A DNA stretch of 60,370 nt from NCBI GenBank assembly GCA_035541895.1, contig DATKMK010000031.1, forward strand, positions 1 to 60,370, given 5' to 3'. The position numbers and the translations under genes are program-made. Source of the DNA: DATKMK01 sp035541895 (GTDB taxonomy: Bacteria; Desulfobacterota; Binatia; HRBIN30; JACQVA1). Of the stretch, positions 17,158 to 27,357 are shown in pieces; position 1 is the first letter of the stretch; each line of letters opens with the position of its first letter. Under the pieces are notes generated by a model that ran no database searches, was not told the DNA's origin, and was given only the letters and a program-made list of their open reading frames with translations.

Positions 17158-19266
17158 ATGCGGGTTCGTGGCACGTTCAGATCGGTTGCGGTTGCCGCGA
17201 TCGTCGCTGCCTTCGGGGCGGCGCGTCCGGCGCACGGGTGTGTCGGCGATTGCGACGGCGATGATCGCGTGACGGTGGACGAACTGGTGGCAGGAGTGAA
17301 TGTGGCTTTGGGCAGCGCGTCGTTGCCGACCTGCCTTTTGCTTGACGACAACGAGGACGGGCGAGTGACGGTGGATGAGCTGGTGAGCGGCGTGAACAAC
17401 GCGCTGAGCGGCTGCCGGCCCGGGTCGCGGGAACTGTGCACGACGCGCAGCCCGTTGCGCAACGTGTACTACGGCGATCTACACGTGCACACCACGTACT
17501 CCTTCGATGCCCACATCTACGACGTGCGGACCACGCCCGATCAAGCGTATCGCTTCGCGCAAGGCGATCCGGTGGCGCTGCCGCCGCTCGATGCGCAAGG
17601 GCAGGGCACGCAGACCGTGCAGCTCGATCGGCCGTTGGATTTCGCCGCCGTGACCGATCACTCGGAATTTCTCGGTGAGGTGGAAACCTGCATCACGCCG
17701 GGCTCGCCTGGGTACGATTCGCCGAGCTGCGTGACCTACCGCGCCGGCGGTGACAACGCGACGCGGCAAATCGGCGGGTTGCTGACCTCGGCGAACCCCA
17801 CGCGCATTCCCGAAATCTGCGGGGTCGATGGCCAGAACTGCCGTAGCGCCGCGACTGAAGTATGGCAACGAATCCAGCAGGCGGCCGAGACCGCATACGA
17901 TCGGAGCGCGCGCTGCGCCTTCTCCTCGTTCGTCGCGTACGAATACTCCGCCGGCACCGGGGTGAGCACGCTGCATCGCAACGTGATTTTTCGCAACGCG
18001 TCGGTTCCCTTCCCGACGACGTACTTCGAGCAGCCGACGCCCAAGGGTTTGTGGACGGAGCTGCAAGCCACCTGTCGCGGCGCCGGCATCGGCTGCGACG
18101 TGATCGCCATCCCGCACAACTCCAATGAGAGCAACGGCCATATGTTTCACGTCGAGTATCCGGGTGCGACGACGCTCGACGACCAGCGCAGCCAAGCCGC
18201 GTTTCGTGCGTCGATGGAGCCGTTGGTGGAAATCTTCCAGCACAAGGGCGACTCCGAATGCATGAACGGATTGTCGGGTATCGTGGGTCAGCCCGACGAG
18301 CTGTGCGATTTCGAGAAGCGGCGCACGCCGCCGTTCCCCGACTGCGGCGACGGCGTCGGCAATTTCGGGACGATTACCACCGGGTGCGTGTCGCGGTTCG
18401 ACTTCGTGCGTAACGTGCTGGTCGCAGGCTTGCAGGAGAACGAACGGCTCGGCGTGAACCCGTTTCGACTCGGTATTACCGCCAGCACCGACACGCACAA
18501 CGGCGTGCCCGGTAACGTCGCCGAGGATAAGTTCATCGGCCACCGCGGCAGCGATGACGACACGCCCGCGAAGCAGCTCGGACATGGCTCGCTCTACGCC
18601 GGCGGCATCATCTTCAATCCCGGCGGCATCACCGGCGTGTGGGCGGAAGCGAACACCCGCTCGAGTCTGTTCGAAGGCTTCCGGCGACGGGAAGTCTTCG
18701 GCACCAGCGGCCCGCGTATCGCCGTGCGATTCTTCGGCGGGTGGAACTTTGCACCCGCGCTGTGCAGCGATCCGCAGTTGGTCGAGCGCGGCTACGCCGA
18801 CGGCGTGCCGATGGGCGGGGCGCTCGCGCCGCGTCCGTCCGGTGCGGCGGCGCCGACGTTCGTGATCTCGGCGCTGCGCGATCCGGGCGCGACCGGTCGG
18901 CCCGGCGGTCTGTTGCAGCGATTGCAGGTGATCAAGGGCTGGATCGAAAACGGCGAGCGACATGAGCAGGTCTTCGACGTCGCCGGGGATCCCAACAACG
19001 GCGCGACCGTCGACACCACGACCTGCACGCCGCAAGGCGCGGGCGCCGACTCGTTGTGCACGGTGTGGAGCGATCCGGCGTTCAACCCGGCTCAGCAAGC
19101 GTTCTACTACGCACGCGTGATCGAGAACCCGAGCTGCCGCTGGAGCACCTACGTCTGCAATCGGCTCCCCATCGATCAGCAGCCGGCTTCGTGCAGCGAT
19201 CCCGCGGTGGCGAAGACCATCCAAGAACGCGCGTGGACCTCGCCGATCTGGTACGAGGGACAGTAG
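17158..19266 (+). CDS. Secreted DUF3604 protein with N-terminal calcium-loop (dockerin-like) repeats
   Basis: 702 residues from ATG 17158 (GGGAGAGGC ahead; a GTG at 17143 is also in frame). Signal peptide to about residue 27. Two EF-hand-like loops follow, DCDGDDRVTVDEL (31-43) and DDNEDGRVTVDEL (63-75), each in a C-terminal helix VxGVNxAL, forming a dockerin-like module. The body is the DUF3604 domain, PHP-phosphoesterase-like: YGDLHVHTTYSFDAH with metal His residues, DFAAVTDHSEFLGE, IPHNSNESNGHMF and STDTHNGVPGN. The enzymatic activity is uncharacterised; a metal-dependent extracellular hydrolase is likely. A decayed partial copy lies at 23292-23494. Confidence 0.88.
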   Translation: MRVRGTFRSVAVAAIVAAFGAARPAHGCVGDCDGDDRVTVDELVAGVNVALGSASLPTCLLLDDNEDGRVTVDELVSGVNNALSGCRPGSRELCTTRSPLRNVYYGDLHVHTTYSFDAHIYDVRTTPDQAYRFAQGDPVALPPLDAQGQGTQTVQLDRPLDFAAVTDHSEFLGEVETCITPGSPGYDSPSCVTYRAGGDNATRQIGGLLTSANPTRIPEICGVDGQNCRSAATEVWQRIQQAAETAYDRSARCAFSSFVAYEYSAGTGVSTLHRNVIFRNASVPFPTTYFEQPTPKGLWTELQATCRGAGIGCDVIAIPHNSNESNGHMFHVEYPGATTLDDQRSQAAFRASMEPLVEIFQHKGDSECMNGLSGIVGQPDELCDFEKRRTPPFPDCGDGVGNFGTITTGCVSRFDFVRNVLVAGLQENERLGVNPFRLGITASTDTHNGVPGNVAEDKFIGHRGSDDDTPAKQLGHGSLYAGGIIFNPGGITGVWAEANTRSSLFEGFRRREVFGTSGPRIAVRFFGGWNFAPALCSDPQLVERGYADGVPMGGALAPRPSGAAAPTFVISALRDPGATGRPGGLLQRLQVIKGWIENGERHEQVFDVAGDPNNGATVDTTTCTPQGAGADSLCTVWSDPAFNPAQQAFYYARVIENPSCRWSTYVCNRLPIDQQPASCSDPAVAKTIQERAWTSPIWYEGQ

Positions 19267-19351
19267 ATCCTGCGACTGCGCGAGTGGTGCCCATCCGGCA
19301 CCGCTGAGCATCCCGGCCCATGCCGCCTTGACTCTGCGCCGCGCGCATTGA

Positions 19352-19369
19352 TAACTAACCAGTTAGTTA
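19352..19369 (+). promoter_or_regulatory. Probable TetR operator TAACTAAC-CA-GTTAGTTA
   Basis: Perfect inverted repeat with 8-bp arms and two-base spacer, eight bases before the ATG of the TetR gene at 19378. AT-rich within GC-rich surroundings, so it also fits a promoter core. Likely bound by that regulator to repress the efflux operon. Confidence 0.8.
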
Positions 19370-19377
19370 ACTCACGA

Positions 19378-20037
19378 ATGCAGCGACTGACGATGCCAAG
19401 GGCCGCGCGCCGGCCGGTGCGCGCCGGCGATACGAGAGCGACGATCCTCGCGGCGGCGGAACAGATCTTCGCCAAGGCGGGGCTCGCCGGGGCGCGGATC
19501 GATGCCATCGCCGCGGCGGCGGGAGTGAACAAGGCGCTGCTTTACTACTACTTCAAAAGCAAGGGGGGCCTGTACGAAGCCGTGATGGATGATCATTTTC
19601 AGGAGTTCAACCGGCAGGCGCTCGCGGTGTTGGCGGCACCAGGAACGGCGCGCGCGGTTCTGCTGCGCTACGTCAGCCTGTACTTCGACTTCATCAGCGC
19701 GCGCCAGCGCTACGCCTCGCTATATCAGCAGCTCATGACGGCGCGCGGGCGGCGGCTCGCGCGCCTGGTGCGCAAATACATTGTGCCCCGTAGCGCCGCG
19801 TTCAAGAAGCTGCTCGATCGCGGCGTTCGTGCCGGCGAGTTCCGTCGCACGGACGCGCGTCATACCACTCTTTCGGTGGTCGGACTGATCGTGTTCTACT
19901 TTTCGGCCGCTCCCGTGCTTCAGGTGCTCGGCCACGCTGACGCCTACAGCCCTGCAAATCTCAAGCGAAGGAAACAAGAAGTGCTCGATTTCATCCGCCA
20001 CGGCCTGTTCCTTGATCCGCACGTCCTCGAATCATGA
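19378..20037 (+). CDS. TetR/AcrR family regulator of the downstream efflux operon
   Basis: 219 residues from ATG 19378; the upstream TTG at 19348 lies before the operator and is unlikely. The helix-turn-helix domain (ATILAAAEQIFAKAGLAGARI, then GVNKALLYYYFKSKGGLYEAV) is canonical. Its stop codon overlaps the HlyD start by four bases, so it is cotranscribed with the transporter it most likely represses. The palindrome at 19352-19369 is the expected binding site. Confidence 0.88.
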   Translation: MQRLTMPRAARRPVRAGDTRATILAAAEQIFAKAGLAGARIDAIAAAAGVNKALLYYYFKSKGGLYEAVMDDHFQEFNRQALAVLAAPGTARAVLLRYVSLYFDFISARQRYASLYQQLMTARGRRLARLVRKYIVPRSAAFKKLLDRGVRAGEFRRTDARHTTLSVVGLIVFYFSAAPVLQVLGHADAYSPANLKRRKQEVLDFIRHGLFLDPHVLES

Positions 20038-21101
20038 AGCCGCGCGTGCCCATCGTGATTGCGCTGGCCGCCGTCGCGGCCGGAACGCTGTATTACTTCC
20101 TGACGAACCGCGTGCGCGATCTGGTCCTCACCGGCATCGTCACCACCGACGACGTGATCGTCAGTTCGGAGATCCAAGGCCGCCTTCAGGAGCTACTGGC
20201 GAAGGAGGGTGATGCGGTGACGCGGGGCCAGGTGCTGGGGCGGATTCATCCGCAAGAGTGGAAGGCCGACATGGCCTTCTACTCCGACAGCGAGCAGCAG
20301 TCCGCGGCGCAGGTGACCGAGGCGGAGGCCAACTTGCGCTTCCAGGAGGCGCAGACAGAAAACCAGACGAGGCAGGCGGACGCGAACCTCGAGGCGGCGC
20401 GCGCGCAAGTGGCGCAGGGAGTGGCGGACGCGGAGAACGCGCGTCTGATCCACGAGCGCGAGGAGGCGATGTACCGCAGTGGCGTGGAGGCGGCGCAAGC
20501 CTACGACCAAGCGCGCACCACCTACGACGCGGCCAAGGCGCACGTGGCGGCGCTGCGCAAGCAGGAACAAGCGGCCGAGGCAGCGCTGGCGCTGGCGAAG
20601 GGGAACGCCGATCAGGTCGCCGCGCGGCGCGCGGCGCTGGACGCCAACGTGCACCAACACGCCGCCGCGAGCGCGCAGCGGGAGAAAGCGCAGGTGCATC
20701 TCGACTACACCGAGATCCGTGCCCCGATCGACGGCATCGTCGATGTGCGCGCGGCGCTGCAAGGCGAAGTCGTCAGCCCCGGCAAGCCGATCGTCACGTT
20801 GATCAATCCCGACGATCTCTGGGTGCGCGCTGACGTGGAGGAAAGCTACATCGATTTGGTCCACATCGGCGACCAGATGACCGTGCGCTTGCCATCCGGC
20901 AGCGAGCGGCAGGGCACCGTCTTCTACCGAGGCGTGGACGCTGACTTCGCCACCCAGCGCGACGTGAGTCGCACCAAGCGCGACATCAAGACCTTCGAGG
21001 TCCGCCTGCGCTGCGACAATCGCGACCGGTCGCTGGCCCTCGGCATGACCGCCTACGTCATGCTGCCGCTGGAGACAGATCACAAGGGCCCGCGCCGATG
21101 A
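20034..21101 (+). CDS. HlyD-family membrane fusion (periplasmic adaptor) protein
   Basis: 355 residues: one N-terminal membrane anchor (VIALAAVAAGTLYYFLT), a lipoyl half (VIVSSEIQGRLQELLAKEGDAVTRGQVLGRI), a long coiled-coil hairpin rich in Ala/Glu/Gln (~75-215), the second lipoyl half (APIDGIVDVRAALQGEVVSPG) and a beta-barrel region. It links an inner-membrane ABC exporter to an outer-membrane channel. Overlaps the ATPase gene by four bases and the TetR gene by four. No TolC-type channel gene is in the unit. Confidence 0.88.
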   Translation: MKPRVPIVIALAAVAAGTLYYFLTNRVRDLVLTGIVTTDDVIVSSEIQGRLQELLAKEGDAVTRGQVLGRIHPQEWKADMAFYSDSEQQSAAQVTEAEANLRFQEAQTENQTRQADANLEAARAQVAQGVADAENARLIHEREEAMYRSGVEAAQAYDQARTTYDAAKAHVAALRKQEQAAEAALALAKGNADQVAARRAALDANVHQHAAASAQREKAQVHLDYTEIRAPIDGIVDVRAALQGEVVSPGKPIVTLINPDDLWVRADVEESYIDLVHIGDQMTVRLPSGSERQGTVFYRGVDADFATQRDVSRTKRDIKTFEVRLRCDNRDRSLALGMTAYVMLPLETDHKGPRR

Positions 21102-22108
21102 TGAGCGTCGAGACGCCTCATGCAGATATTGAAGTCGACGATCTGACCAAACGGTTCGGCGACTTCTGCGCCGTCGACGGGCTGAGCTTCAGCGTCGCGC
21201 ACGGCGAGGTCTTCGGCCTGCTCGGGCCCAACGGTGCGGGCAAGTCGACCTTGATCCGCATGCTGACGACGCTGGTGCCGCCGAGCGGCGGCACCGCGCG
21301 CATCAACGGCTTCGACGTCCGCACCGCCGCCAACGACGTGCGCGCCTGCATCGGCGTCATTCCCCAGGCGATGACCTCGGACCTCGACCTCACCGCCGAG
21401 GAGAATATGAGCATCTTCGCCAAGCTCTACGGCATTCCGCGCGAGCAGCGGCGGCGCGCCATTGCGGAGTTGCTCGAAGCCGTCGACCTCACGCAGTGGG
21501 CCGACAAGCCGGTAAAGAATTTCTCCGGCGGCATGCGGCGCCGGCTCGAGATCGCGCGCGGCCTGGTGCACGAGCCGAAGATCTTCTTTCTCGACGAGCC
21601 GACGACCGGCCTGGATCCGGTATCGCGTGTGGCGGTGTGGGAGATGTTGTCGCGCCTCAAGCGCGAGCGCGACCTCACCATCCTGGTGACCACGCACTAC
21701 ATGGACGAGGCGGACAAGCTGTGCGACCGCATCGCGATCGTCGATCACGGGAAACTCGTGGCCCTCGATTCGCCGTTGAAGCTCAAGGCGTCGATCCCGG
21801 GACAGAACATCCTCGAAGTGAGCTTCGCCGACGTGCCGGCGGGTTGGACCGATACGTTGGCCGGGCTGGCCGAGGTCGCCGACGTGCGTGCGGACGACCA
21901 CGTCTTCCGCATCTCCTCCCACAACGGGCCGCGCACCACCGTGGAGGTGATGGAGGCGGCGCGCCGCGCCGGCATTGCCGTGGTGTCGCTGTCGGTGCAG
22001 AGCACGACGCTCGACGACGTGTTCGTCTACTACACCGGGCGCCAGTTGCGCGACGCGCTGCAGAGCGCCGCCCGCTACAACACCGACTTCATGTACAACC
22101 GGCAGTGA
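21098..22108 (+). CDS. ABC transporter ATP-binding protein (DrrA/YbhF type)
   Basis: 336 residues. Walker A GPNGAGKST, signature FSGGMRRRLEIARGL, Walker B FFLDEPTTGLDP and switch His in VTTHYMDEADKL are all intact. A C-terminal ~90-residue domain after the NBD is typical of drug-exporting ABC-2 ATPases. Exports a lipophilic substrate with the permease that follows; overlaps the HlyD gene by four bases. Confidence 0.92.
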   Translation: MMSVETPHADIEVDDLTKRFGDFCAVDGLSFSVAHGEVFGLLGPNGAGKSTLIRMLTTLVPPSGGTARINGFDVRTAANDVRACIGVIPQAMTSDLDLTAEENMSIFAKLYGIPREQRRRAIAELLEAVDLTQWADKPVKNFSGGMRRRLEIARGLVHEPKIFFLDEPTTGLDPVSRVAVWEMLSRLKRERDLTILVTTHYMDEADKLCDRIAIVDHGKLVALDSPLKLKASIPGQNILEVSFADVPAGWTDTLAGLAEVADVRADDHVFRISSHNGPRTTVEVMEAARRAGIAVVSLSVQSTTLDDVFVYYTGRQLRDALQSAARYNTDFMYNRQ

Positions 22109-22117
22109 GACAGGGCC

Positions 22118-23230
22118 ATGCATCGCATCTGGGCGATCATCGAACGCGATCTTCGGCGCTTCCGCCGCAGCCCCACGCTGGTGGTGATGTCGATCGTCAT
22201 GCCGATCCTGCAACTGGTGATTCTCGGGCATGCCTTCGGCGGCAAGATCAAGAATCTCGAGGTCGGCCTGGTCGACCAGGATCACGGTGTGCCGGCGGTG
22301 AGGCTGAAGGAGATGTTCCAGGCCGTGGCCGCCAACGCGCGCACCTTCGAGACCATCGTCTACAGCGATGAGGCAAGCGCGCTTCGGGATTTGCACAACG
22401 GCAAGATCAGCGCCGTGCTGAACATCCCACCGCACTTCTCGCGCCGCGTGCTGGCCGGTGCCGATCCGCGCATCGCGTTGATCGAGGACAACACCGACCA
22501 GTTCGCGTCCGCCACGTTGGAGGGAACGGTCGGCGCCCTGCTGGGGCCGTACAATCAGGCGCCGCCGCATCCGCGCGTGTCGACCGCGGCGACGCTGTCG
22601 GTGGTAGAAATTTACCCGTACGTTCCGTACGTGCAGTACCTGCTGCCGGGCAGCATTGTGCTGTCGATCTTCGTCTCGGCGATGATCGGCGGCGGCATCA
22701 TCTTCATCGACGACAAGGCGCGGGGGCTGCACGAGGGATATCTGGTCACGCCGATCCGCAAGTTCGAGCTGATTTTGGGCTTCACCCTCTCGGGCGCCGC
22801 GAAGGCGATCGTCGCCGGTACCGTGCTGGTGGTCCTGGGTTCGCTCATCGCCGGTATTCCCAATCCGCTCGATCCCTTTCGCCTCGCGCGCATGCTGCTG
22901 ATGGTGGTGACGGCGTCGCTGGCGCTCATCAGCATGATGTTCCTGCTGATGGTGCGCGTCAGCGACCCGCTCATCCCGCGAGCGATCTATGGCGTGCTGA
23001 TGACCGTGCTCTTCTACCCGAGCGGCGCGGTCTACCCGGTCAACGCCTTCCCCACCTGGATGCAAGCTATCGCCGTCGTCGATCCCTTCACCTATGCGGT
23101 GCACGGCTTCAAGGAGCTGGTGCTGAAGAACACCGGGATGGCCGCCATCGGCGCCGACCTCGCGGTGCTCGCCGGTTTTACGGTGCTCACCATGGCGTTG
23201 GCCACGGCGCTCTTCCGCCGCTCGCTCTAG
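22118..23230 (+). CDS. ABC-2 type permease
   Basis: 370 residues: an N-terminal membrane helix (LVVMSIVMPILQLVILG), a large periplasmic loop (about residues 35-175) and five further helices at the C-terminus, including YLLPGSIVLSIFVSAMIGGG and LFYPSGAVYPVNAFP. This is the YbhS/DrrB-like arrangement, functioning as a dimer with the ATPase at 21098. Last gene of the efflux operon; it is followed by decayed sequence. Confidence 0.9.
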   Translation: MHRIWAIIERDLRRFRRSPTLVVMSIVMPILQLVILGHAFGGKIKNLEVGLVDQDHGVPAVRLKEMFQAVAANARTFETIVYSDEASALRDLHNGKISAVLNIPPHFSRRVLAGADPRIALIEDNTDQFASATLEGTVGALLGPYNQAPPHPRVSTAATLSVVEIYPYVPYVQYLLPGSIVLSIFVSAMIGGGIIFIDDKARGLHEGYLVTPIRKFELILGFTLSGAAKAIVAGTVLVVLGSLIAGIPNPLDPFRLARMLLMVVTASLALISMMFLLMVRVSDPLIPRAIYGVLMTVLFYPSGAVYPVNAFPTWMQAIAVVDPFTYAVHGFKELVLKNTGMAAIGADLAVLAGFTVLTMALATALFRRSL

Positions 23231-23291
23231 TCCGTCATCGCTCGCAGATCCTAGTCCGGCGGGGCAGCCTTCGGCGTCTTCGTCGGCGTCG

Positions 23292-23494
23292 CGGTGGATT
23301 GTTTGGTGAAGGCCGTCAATGCGGCGCTCAATGGCTGTGGGAGCTGAAAAGTCGGAGCAGTTTGGCGACTTCCACCGATGCCCAACCTTGGCAGTCTCGG
23401 CAGCGCGAGTTGCACGCCGCAAGGCGCGGAACGCCGACTGGTTGTGCACGGTGTGGAGCGATCCGGCGTTCAACCCGGCTCAGCAAGCGTTCTA
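23292..23494 (+). pseudogene. Decayed remnant of a DUF3604/dockerin-like gene
   Basis: Two fragments of recognisable coding ancestry lie between the efflux permease and the acyltransferase. The first (23292-23345) encodes a dockerin-like repeat end, VDCLVKAVNAALNGCGS-stop. The second (about 23403-23494) is nearly identical in DNA to 19017-19106 inside the intact DUF3604 gene, with a few changes and a small indel that breaks the frame; both contain GTGCACGGTGTGGAGCGATC. The rest of 23231-23691 shows no intact gene. It looks like the relic of a duplication, mostly deleted. Confidence 0.75.
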
Positions 23495-23691
23495 GGTATG
23501 TTGCTGCTCAACCGGCGCTAACGCAAACAATCGTGGATGTTTGATTGATGAGGCCGCGTACAATGTGACTGCCGAACGGAATCAGTGTCGGACTATGCCG
23601 CGGGATCGCCCGCGCCGGTCGGGCGGCCGTCTGCCGAGTCGATTCCGAAAGCTCGATCTTGATGTCGGGTTCGAGGAACCAGAACGAAACC

Positions 23692-24318
23692 TCAGGCCGA
23701 CAAACTCACCGAGCCTGGCTCTGGGGGTCGAGGTGCGACGATGCCCTTGGCTTCGGGGAATTTCGGCGTGATGTGCGAATAGAATTCCGCGAACACGTCG
23801 AAGTCGGCGTCGATGTCGCCGGTTGGAATGAAGCTCGGACCGAGGCCCGCCACCTTGCGTTTGTAGTCGATGTAGCCGAGGACGATTGGTACGCCCGCAC
23901 CGTGGGCGATGTGGTAGAAGCCGGTCTTCCAATGCGTGGAATGCTGGCGCGTGCCCTCGGGGGGGACGGCGAGGATGAAGTGATTACGCTCCGCAAATTG
24001 ATCGATGGCTTGTGCCACCATGTTACGGCGCGCGGAACGGTCGATCGGGACGCCGCCGAAGAAGCGGATGATCGGTCCGAGCGGCCAGAAGAACGCCGCT
24101 TCCTTGATGAACCACGATAGCTTAACGTTGAAGATGTATGCCGCGGTCACCAGGATCACCGCGTCCCAGTTCGACGTGTGCGGCGCGGCGATGATTACGA
24201 ATCGCGGCGGCTGCTCGACCGTGCCTTCAACACGCCAGCCGGTGATGCGAAACAGCAGCGTGGCGAAGCGGCGCATGAAAGGACTGATGCCGAACGGATT
24301 ATCTGACGAACGTGGCAT
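23692..24318 (-). CDS. Lysophospholipid acyltransferase-family protein (PlsC-like)
   Basis: About 208 residues from ATG 24318 (a TTG at 24354 would add 12). It has the acyltransferase H-x4-D box APHTSNWDAV and the second substrate block PPEGTRQHSTHWKTGFYHIA; block GGVPIDRS is also present. Such enzymes acylate lysophosphatidic acid or related lipids at the inner membrane. A lone gene between decayed stretches, with no good ribosome site at either start, so the start is uncertain. Confidence 0.83.
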   Translation of the reverse strand: MPRSSDNPFGISPFMRRFATLLFRITGWRVEGTVEQPPRFVIIAAPHTSNWDAVILVTAAYIFNVKLSWFIKEAAFFWPLGPIIRFFGGVPIDRSARRNMVAQAIDQFAERNHFILAVPPEGTRQHSTHWKTGFYHIAHGAGVPIVLGYIDYKRKVAGLGPSFIPTGDIDADFDVFAEFYSHITPKFPEAKGIVAPRPPEPGSVSLSA

Positions 24319-24418
24319 TGCGCCGATGTAGCTGAGCCACGGCTGCGACTCCAACGGCTTGTGTCACCGTTGAGCCACGATTACGACACCGTTCACACCG
24401 CCACGTGGTGCGCCGAGA

Positions 24419-24744
24419 TCAGGTGGGGCCACTAGCCAGAGATTTCACCTTGATCGAATCAACCTTGATGGTCGACCATTCCGCTGCGGTCCAGTTGCGG
24501 CTGACCACGTTGCCGTGTCATCGACGCCGACCGGTCGGGCGTCGGTCTGGTCGATACCGAAGAACTGACCGAGCGTCGGATAGCCGTTCAGCGACGCTCG
24601 CCACCGCGCCGGGTCCAATTGCTCGCCGACGAATTCTTCGTCGAACACCAAGCCCTCGCATCCACCGCTGTCTGCCTGCCCGATCTGCAACGCACCGCCG
24701 GTGACCGGCGAACTACTCCCCTGATTTCTTGCGGCGCGCGTCAA
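24419..24744 (-). pseudogene. Frameshifted fragment of an unidentified (possibly extracellular) domain
   Basis: One frame reads a plausible protein, including CEGLVFDEEFVGEQLDP and then GIDQTDARPVGVDDT. Near 24505 the frame degrades, but the neighbouring frame continues coherently as NVVSRNWTAAEWSTIKVDSI and ends in a stop at 24419. One missing base (GAC-ACG-GC before AAC) would rejoin them. The LVFDEEF...LDPARW part recalls the start of GH16/concanavalin-like domains, but that is weak. There is a stop codon shortly upstream and no ribosome site. It may be a gene remnant; a chance reading is not excluded. Confidence 0.35.
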
Positions 24745-24774
24745 CGGCGGTCCGATGCCTCATTGGAGGCGCAT

Positions 24775-25770
24775 CTACCAGCCGTCGCCGTCTTCCTTGC
24801 GGCTCTCGAAGTAGTCCCTCATCCACCGGCGGAACTCCGGTTTGTCGCTTGCCCACTCCCATAGCCCGTCGCGCCCGATCCGAAGGTCGGCCGCGGGGTC
24901 GAAGTCGAGGTTGACCAATTGCTCGTGCCGATCGATATACCTTCGGTCCTTCGTGTCGCCATGCCATAGGTGCAGCAACGTTCCCGGCGTGGAGCCGATC
25001 TGCCCGGACACATCGGCGTGGAACGCCTTGGCCCACTGGCGGAAGTGTTCGCGCAGTTTCGGACTCGTCGGGAAGAGGCCGCACTTCATCGACAGGTCGC
25101 CGCGCATGGCGTGGGCCATGAGGTGGTCGCCGCTGCCGCTAATGCAGGCGTCATACAGGCCGTGTCGGTCCAGCAGGTCGCGACGGGCGGCCCAGCCGAA
25201 ACCCGTGTGACCGTGCTGGGCGTAGTCCTTCGCGAAGACCTCCGGCACGACCGCGCTGACCCAGGCGAAGCCGCTCCAGACCTCGCCGAGACCGCGGTAC
25301 GACGTGTGGGAGCGCGGCAGGCGAATCGCCGTCTTAAACGTCTGCACGATGGGAAAGGTATCGAGCAGGGCCGCCGTTTGAATCGCCCAGTCCGAGTTCG
25401 AAAACAGCACATCGCAGTCCAGCCACGCAACTTTGCGGACGCTCGTGGGGAGCGAAGCGACGGCCAGGTTGATGAGCCGCTCCTTCTGCCACATGACGTC
25501 CCGGCTGCGCACCCGCATACAACCCGGCCCGGGAGGCAGCGTAAAATCCGCGTCGCCGAACGCGCACTCGACGGTTAAAAGGTTGAGGCCGGACCCGCGG
25601 ATCGATTGGGCGAACCGGTCATAGGTCTCACGGCGGGTACGGAAGCTGTTCGAGTTGAAGTAACAGGTAACGAGGAAGAGTTCGTCGCAGCGACCGTAGC
25701 GCTCGGCGGGATAGGCTTCGGGATGGGCGCACGGTCGGGCAACGAAATCCGGCGTGGTAGGTTCGGCCAT
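24775..25770 (-). CDS. Glycosyltransferase-like protein (GT-A type)
   Basis: 331 residues, no signal peptide or membrane segment. The middle has VAWLDCDVLFSNSDWA, fitting the D-x-D metal/nucleotide-sugar motif of GT-A glycosyltransferases, and downstream GFGWAARRDLLDRHGLYDACISGSGDHLM resembles the acceptor-side block with a catalytic Asp. The C-terminus has LHLWHGDTKDRRYIDRHEQL, with His residues commonly seen in such families. Donor and acceptor are unknown. It stands alone between the fragment and gltD. Confidence 0.7.
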   Translation of the reverse strand: MAEPTTPDFVARPCAHPEAYPAERYGRCDELFLVTCYFNSNSFRTRRETYDRFAQSIRGSGLNLLTVECAFGDADFTLPPGPGCMRVRSRDVMWQKERLINLAVASLPTSVRKVAWLDCDVLFSNSDWAIQTAALLDTFPIVQTFKTAIRLPRSHTSYRGLGEVWSGFAWVSAVVPEVFAKDYAQHGHTGFGWAARRDLLDRHGLYDACISGSGDHLMAHAMRGDLSMKCGLFPTSPKLREHFRQWAKAFHADVSGQIGSTPGTLLHLWHGDTKDRRYIDRHEQLVNLDFDPAADLRIGRDGLWEWASDKPEFRRWMRDYFESRKEDGDGW

Positions 25771-25876
25771 GACCTTCTCCTGGGACAGGCGTCTCTCTAC
25801 AAAGTCGTCCGAAGTCCGTCGTCGTCGCCGAAACGGCCCGGGCGCGGGTGCTTACGAGAGTCGCGCCGGTTGTTGC

Positions 25877-27328
<1,452 letters not shown>

Positions 27329-27332
27329 GTTA

Positions 27333-27357
27333 GTGACTCGTGACTGGTGACTCGTGA
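27333..27357 (-). repeat. Short direct repeat before gltD
   Basis: GTGACTCGTGA occurs twice (27333-27343 and 27347-27357) with a 14-base period, in the 75-base gap between gltB and gltD. A C-rich run with repeated CCCCTA/CCCCATA follows on the plus strand (about 27370-27395). The position in front of the gltD start, where a ribosome site would be expected, is odd. Function unknown. Confidence 0.6.

Noticed and set aside
19283..19305. Nine-base-pair hairpin after the DUF3604 gene
   Set aside because: No T-run follows, so I do not call a terminator; it may be incidental.
17479..19311. A 610-codon minus-strand frame opposite the DUF3604 gene
   Set aside because: Shadow frame, Arg/His/Ala rich, no signal peptide or domain.
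21080..23473. A 797-codon open frame on the minus strand opposite the ABC genes
   Set aside because: Shadow of high-GC codon bias in the ATPase and permease genes; composition is Arg/His/Gln rich with no domain, and those genes have full motifs.
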